From Irineochytrium annulatum (lineage: Eukaryota > Chytridiomycota > Chytridiomycetes > Chytridiales > Chytridiaceae): DNA of 12,120 nt. Positions 9,297-12,120 of the stretch are shown piece after piece. Under the pieces are notes generated by a model. The model did not search any database. It worked only from the letters and a program-made list of their open reading frames with translations, and was not told the origin of the DNA. Each line of letters starts with the position of its first letter. Position 1 is the first letter of the stretch. The DNA lies in contig JADGJL010000916.1 in the NCBI GenBank assembly GCA_027600665.1, forward strand, positions 1 to 12,120. Direction: 5' to 3'. A program made the position numbers and the translations under genes.

Positions 9297-11157
9297 ATGG
9301 CTTCCCCGACGTCGGAGGATGTGCCCGTCCTGGCGCCCGCGAAGTCAACCGACACCTTGAAGTCCGCATCGAACGACCCGTCTTCTTCCTTTATCGTCGC
9401 CGTCGGCGAGGCCGCTGGCGACCCTGAGGATGGTATGCGTCGCGTGTTTCCACTCATGCTTTGCTGACGTGTTGCGCGTCGCTGATTGATACCCAGGCAC
9501 AACGCCCGGCGCTCTCTCGAGGCGCCCGCTAGGTGTCCGCATGCGTGAAGTCGTGATCAATTACCTGCCTCTCGCCTTCGTGACCTTTGGTGGCCCACAG
9601 GTAAAGGACACATCTTCGCTGTCGGCGTTTCCTTTGCGCTAATGTCTAACGCTGCTACCCGACCAGGCTCATATCGCCCTCCTGTTGAACTTGTTTGTCG
9701 TCAAGCGCAAATGGCTAACGGAGCGAATGTTCGCCGAGCTGTTCTCAATCTCCAATGCCCTCCCGGGCCCGGCGGGGACCAAAATCGCTTTCACTTTGGC
9801 CCTGGTCAGGGGCGGCGTCTTTCCCGGGCTAGCCGCCTTCCTGCTATGGAGGTACGTTTCTGTCCTTCTAGTGTGAGAGGTGTACGCGGACAAGGGTTGA
9901 CAGTGTGTATTAATCTTTCATCCTCTAACCAATATCTCTTAAAATCATCAGTGTGCCCGGCGGCATCGTCATGGCGACCCTCGGTTACGGAGTTTCCCGC
10001 CTGGGCCAGGGCGGGATTCCCGTGTGGGTCAAGCACGTCGAGAACGGCCTCGACTCCGTCGCCGTGGCCTTGGTGGCCGGGGCCGCCATCAAGCTCACCC
10101 ACAAGATCTTGACGACGAGGCTGACACAATCGCTGGCTGTCATATCGCTGGCCTTCGTCGTTAACTTCCCGGACACGATCTGGATGATCCCGCTGCTGAT
10201 GGCCTTCGGCGGCGTCGTCTCGAGCGTCGAGGCCGCCTGGCCCCGGTGGAAGGAGGCGTGGACGAAGCGGAGGAGGGACAAGAAGGATGACGGGGACGGG
10301 GCGACGGAAGCAAGCTCCGCCTCGGCCTCCGCCGCACCTTCCAAGGACCGCGGCAGTGCAGGGGATGACGCCGACGAAGACGAAACCGAGATTGAGTTCT
10401 CCTACAGCCCAAGGGCTGGAGTGATTTTGATCTCGATTGCGCTGGCTCTCCTTGTCGTGGCCGCCGTCCTCAGGTCCGTCCAGGGAATCCCGACCCCTCT
10501 CGCCTTGATCGGGACGTTCTACTTTGTCGGCACCATCATCTTTGGCGGAGGGCCCGTCGTCGTGCCCTTGCTGTACGGCTATGTCGTCACGAATGGGTGG
10601 TTGTCCTCAAGCGAGTTCCTCATCGGCCTTGCCATCACCAACGCTATGCCAGGTAAACAAATAATGCACTATCTCCCATTATCCACTTACTCACTTATTC
10701 ACACCTCCCCTCCCCCTCCGCGTCCTCCCCTTAAAAATACTAAGGTCCCAATTTCAACTTCGCCGCCTACTGCGGCGCCCTCATCATCCGTGATACGGCC
10801 GCCACGTCCTTTTTTGGCGCCCTCCTGGCCTGGATAGGCATCTATGTCCCCGGCATTCTCCTCATGGCCGGCGTCCTCCCCATTTGGCGCAAGCACCGCG
10901 GCCTCGCCCGAGTCCGCATCGCCTTCCGCGGCTTCAACGGAGTCGCCATCGGGCTCGTCTACGCCGCAACCTTCCTCCTTTGGCGCCAGTCCATCGTCGT
11001 CGGCGGGGACGGGACGTCTAATCTCGGCGGGTTCCCGTTCTACGTTGGGGTCGTGGCCGTCAGCTATGGCCTCGTAGAGTTTTACAAGGCGCCTTCCCCG
11101 CTCGTCGTTTTGCTGGGTGGCCTGGTGGGCTTCGTTGAGTACTTGGCGTCGCGATGA
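9297..11157 (+). CDS. chrA: Chromate transporter family protein (ChrA/CHR, two-domain), 5 exons
   Basis: Integral membrane protein of the CHR superfamily. Bacterial ChrA members export chromate, whereas the characterised Neurospora member is linked to chromate uptake, so transport direction and natural substrate are open here. Exons: 9297-9432, 9497-9600, 9667-9851, 9952-10652 and 10745-11157, with GT-AG introns of 64, 66, 100 and 92 nt; 1539 nt give 512 residues. The protein is built as two homologous halves, each with the family signature: FGGPQAHI (76-83) with NALPGPAGTK (110-119) in the first half, and FGGGPVVVPLL (339-349) with NAMPGPNFNFAAYCG (372-386) in the second. Long hydrophobic segments fill both halves. 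Between them, residues about 243-292 form a charged linker, first basic (KRRRDKK), then Ser/Ala-rich, then acidic (DDADEDETEIEF), probably cytosolic. The first 45 residues are hydrophilic. The start at 9297 opens the only frame that splices cleanly to exon 2. The symbol is the bacterial family name. Confidence 0.93.
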
Positions 11158-11460
11158 GTGTCGTCATAAAGCTCCTTTGTTGGCGGGAATGACTATAGCT
11201 AACTTAAATTGTATTCATGCGGCTCTCTACCGCTGTCGCGATATCTTATTGTCGGTGACGGCTATGGCTTATGTAAACGTGGTCATGCATCTCCCTTACG
11301 AGGTCGAGATCACTTTGCGCAATTTCTTGTTGATTTACTTTTGTTTTTATCTTTTTATCTTTCTTCACTCCCGTGTACTTTCATTTGGTTTGCATCTCAA
11401 TTTTTCTTTTGTAAATTGGTTCCCAAGTTTGAACTTGATTCCATGGAAGAATTGCTGCAC

Positions 11461-11466
11461 AATAAA
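11461..11466 (+). terminator. Poly(A) signal candidate for the transporter gene
   Basis: AATAAA lies 304 nt after the stop codon, following a T-rich region. The distance is long for a fungal 3' UTR, and no other evidence supports it. Confidence 0.25.
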
Positions 11467-11581
11467 ACCCGTGTGTTTCTGGTCAACAGACAGTCTCGTT
11501 GGCGCATCCGTTTGTGTTGTATGTAGACACATCTCTTACCACTTGGTCGCGGCGCCCAACCAACCCCAGGTTGATTGCGTC

Positions 11582-11694
11582 AAGTCGTGTTAGGCTCTCC
11601 GCGTAGTGACTATGCTTTTTGATCTGGTTGCTGCTGTTGACTCCAAGCTGCCCACCCGTGGACGGCTCAAGCGTCATCCCGCTTAACACGACCT
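11582..11694. repeat. Imperfect inverted repeat, 14-nt arms
   Basis: AAGTCGTGTTAGGC at 11582-11595 pairs with GCTTAACACGACCT at 11681-11694 at 12 of 14 positions, and the two mismatches would be G-T (G-U in RNA) pairs. The nine-base core GTCGTGTTA / TAACACGAC is perfect. The arms enclose about 85 nt without gene features. It may be a stem in the transporter's 3' transcript, a small element end, or chance. Confidence 0.45.
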
Positions 11695-12120
11695 AAATGG
11701 TTGTTCTCATTAGCTCTTTATAATCCTGCGTTCCTTCTACCCAGTAATTTTGGCACCAAATAAGAAACAACAAATCAATTACAGTTAAATACTGAACCGC
11801 GACATCGTGATCGATCCTGTCTGTTCCGCAGTCACAAACCTCAATGCAATTGTGCCATCATCCTCTCGCATTCGACGCGGCCACAACTTGAGCTGGGAAA
11901 CAACCAAACCCACTCAACCCTAACCCCCCGATGTTGGAGGGGATGCATAATCTGGCCTTCATCCGTGATCGCCAGAGACTCCAACTTAGTATACAACCTT
12001 CGACCTGCAACTGAACAAGCCGTCGTGCAGTGGTAAGATGCTATATTCTGCCACGCCGAGGGTCGTCTCCGTTCGGACGTACCTGGTCGCCTCTGGCTGA
12101 ACCATCTTAGCATCTGGCCA

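Larger units (their letters stand above)
11158..12120. other. Transporter 3' flank, no recognisable gene
   Basis: This stretch of 963 nt has no open frame with family motifs or gene-like codon use. It begins with T-rich 3' flanking sequence (T-runs at about 11338-11420), and AATAAA at 11461-11466 is a poly(A) candidate about 300 nt after the transporter stop. An imperfect inverted repeat lies at 11582-11694. The minus-strand open frames at 11483-11689 and 11841-12113 look random. Confidence 0.45.

Noticed and set aside
11918..11927. Telomere-like CCCTAACCCC
   Set aside because: It is a single unit with no tandem array, so it is not evidence of a telomere or an interstitial telomeric repeat.
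12018..12095. tRNA-Gly-like string (CAGTGGTAAGAT, then CTGCCAC, then GTTCGGAC)
   Set aside because: The D-loop, anticodon-loop and T-loop words resemble tRNA-Gly, but the anticodon, T and acceptor stems do not pair. At most it is a decayed copy; a tRNAscan-SE run would settle it.

Overview
The window reads as nuclear DNA of a filamentous fungus, most likely a basidiomycete. Its genes are broken by many short introns (mostly 54-75 nt) with GT-AG ends and CTRAY-like branch points, and its coding exons are rich in G/C at third codon positions. The gene set is eukaryotic and fungal: an Hsp70/HSPA12-like protein, a nonaspanin, ribosomal protein eL18, the meiotic recombinase Dmc1 and a two-domain chromate-transporter-family protein. 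The basidiomycete placement is inferred from gene structure and was not tested by phylogeny.

Layout. At 22-533 (+) lies the 3' end of an HSPA12-like ATPase gene that starts outside the window. It converges on a complete 12-exon TM9/nonaspanin gene at 3505-753 (-), reconstructed exon by exon to 587 residues and ending in the KID tail typical of the family. Upstream of that gene, about 2 kb (3506-5515) holds no gene I can identify. It contains one coding-looking minus-strand stretch (3432-3785) and a 38-nt pure A/T tract (4790-4827). Three plus-strand genes then follow in tandem: RPL18 (5516-6517, 4 exons, the first consisting only of the ATG), DMC1 (6989-8614, 5 exons, 340 residues) and a ChrA-family transporter (9297-11157, 5 exons, 512 residues). 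The last kilobase (11158-12120) holds 3' flanking sequence and no recognisable gene.

The genes do not form a pathway. They are ordinary, separately transcribed fungal genes for endomembrane trafficking, translation, meiotic recombination and anion transport. The spliced models join in frame with no leftover bases, and the protein lengths match or fall close to the usual family lengths for TM9SF3, eL18 and Dmc1.

I found no mobile element, CRISPR array, gene cluster or new biological system. The points worth a second look are the ATG-only first exon of RPL18, two substitutions at normally conserved positions in Dmc1, the long and truncating introns of DMC1, a frame-neutral intron in the HSPA12-like gene, and the unidentified coding-like stretch next to the nonaspanin start.
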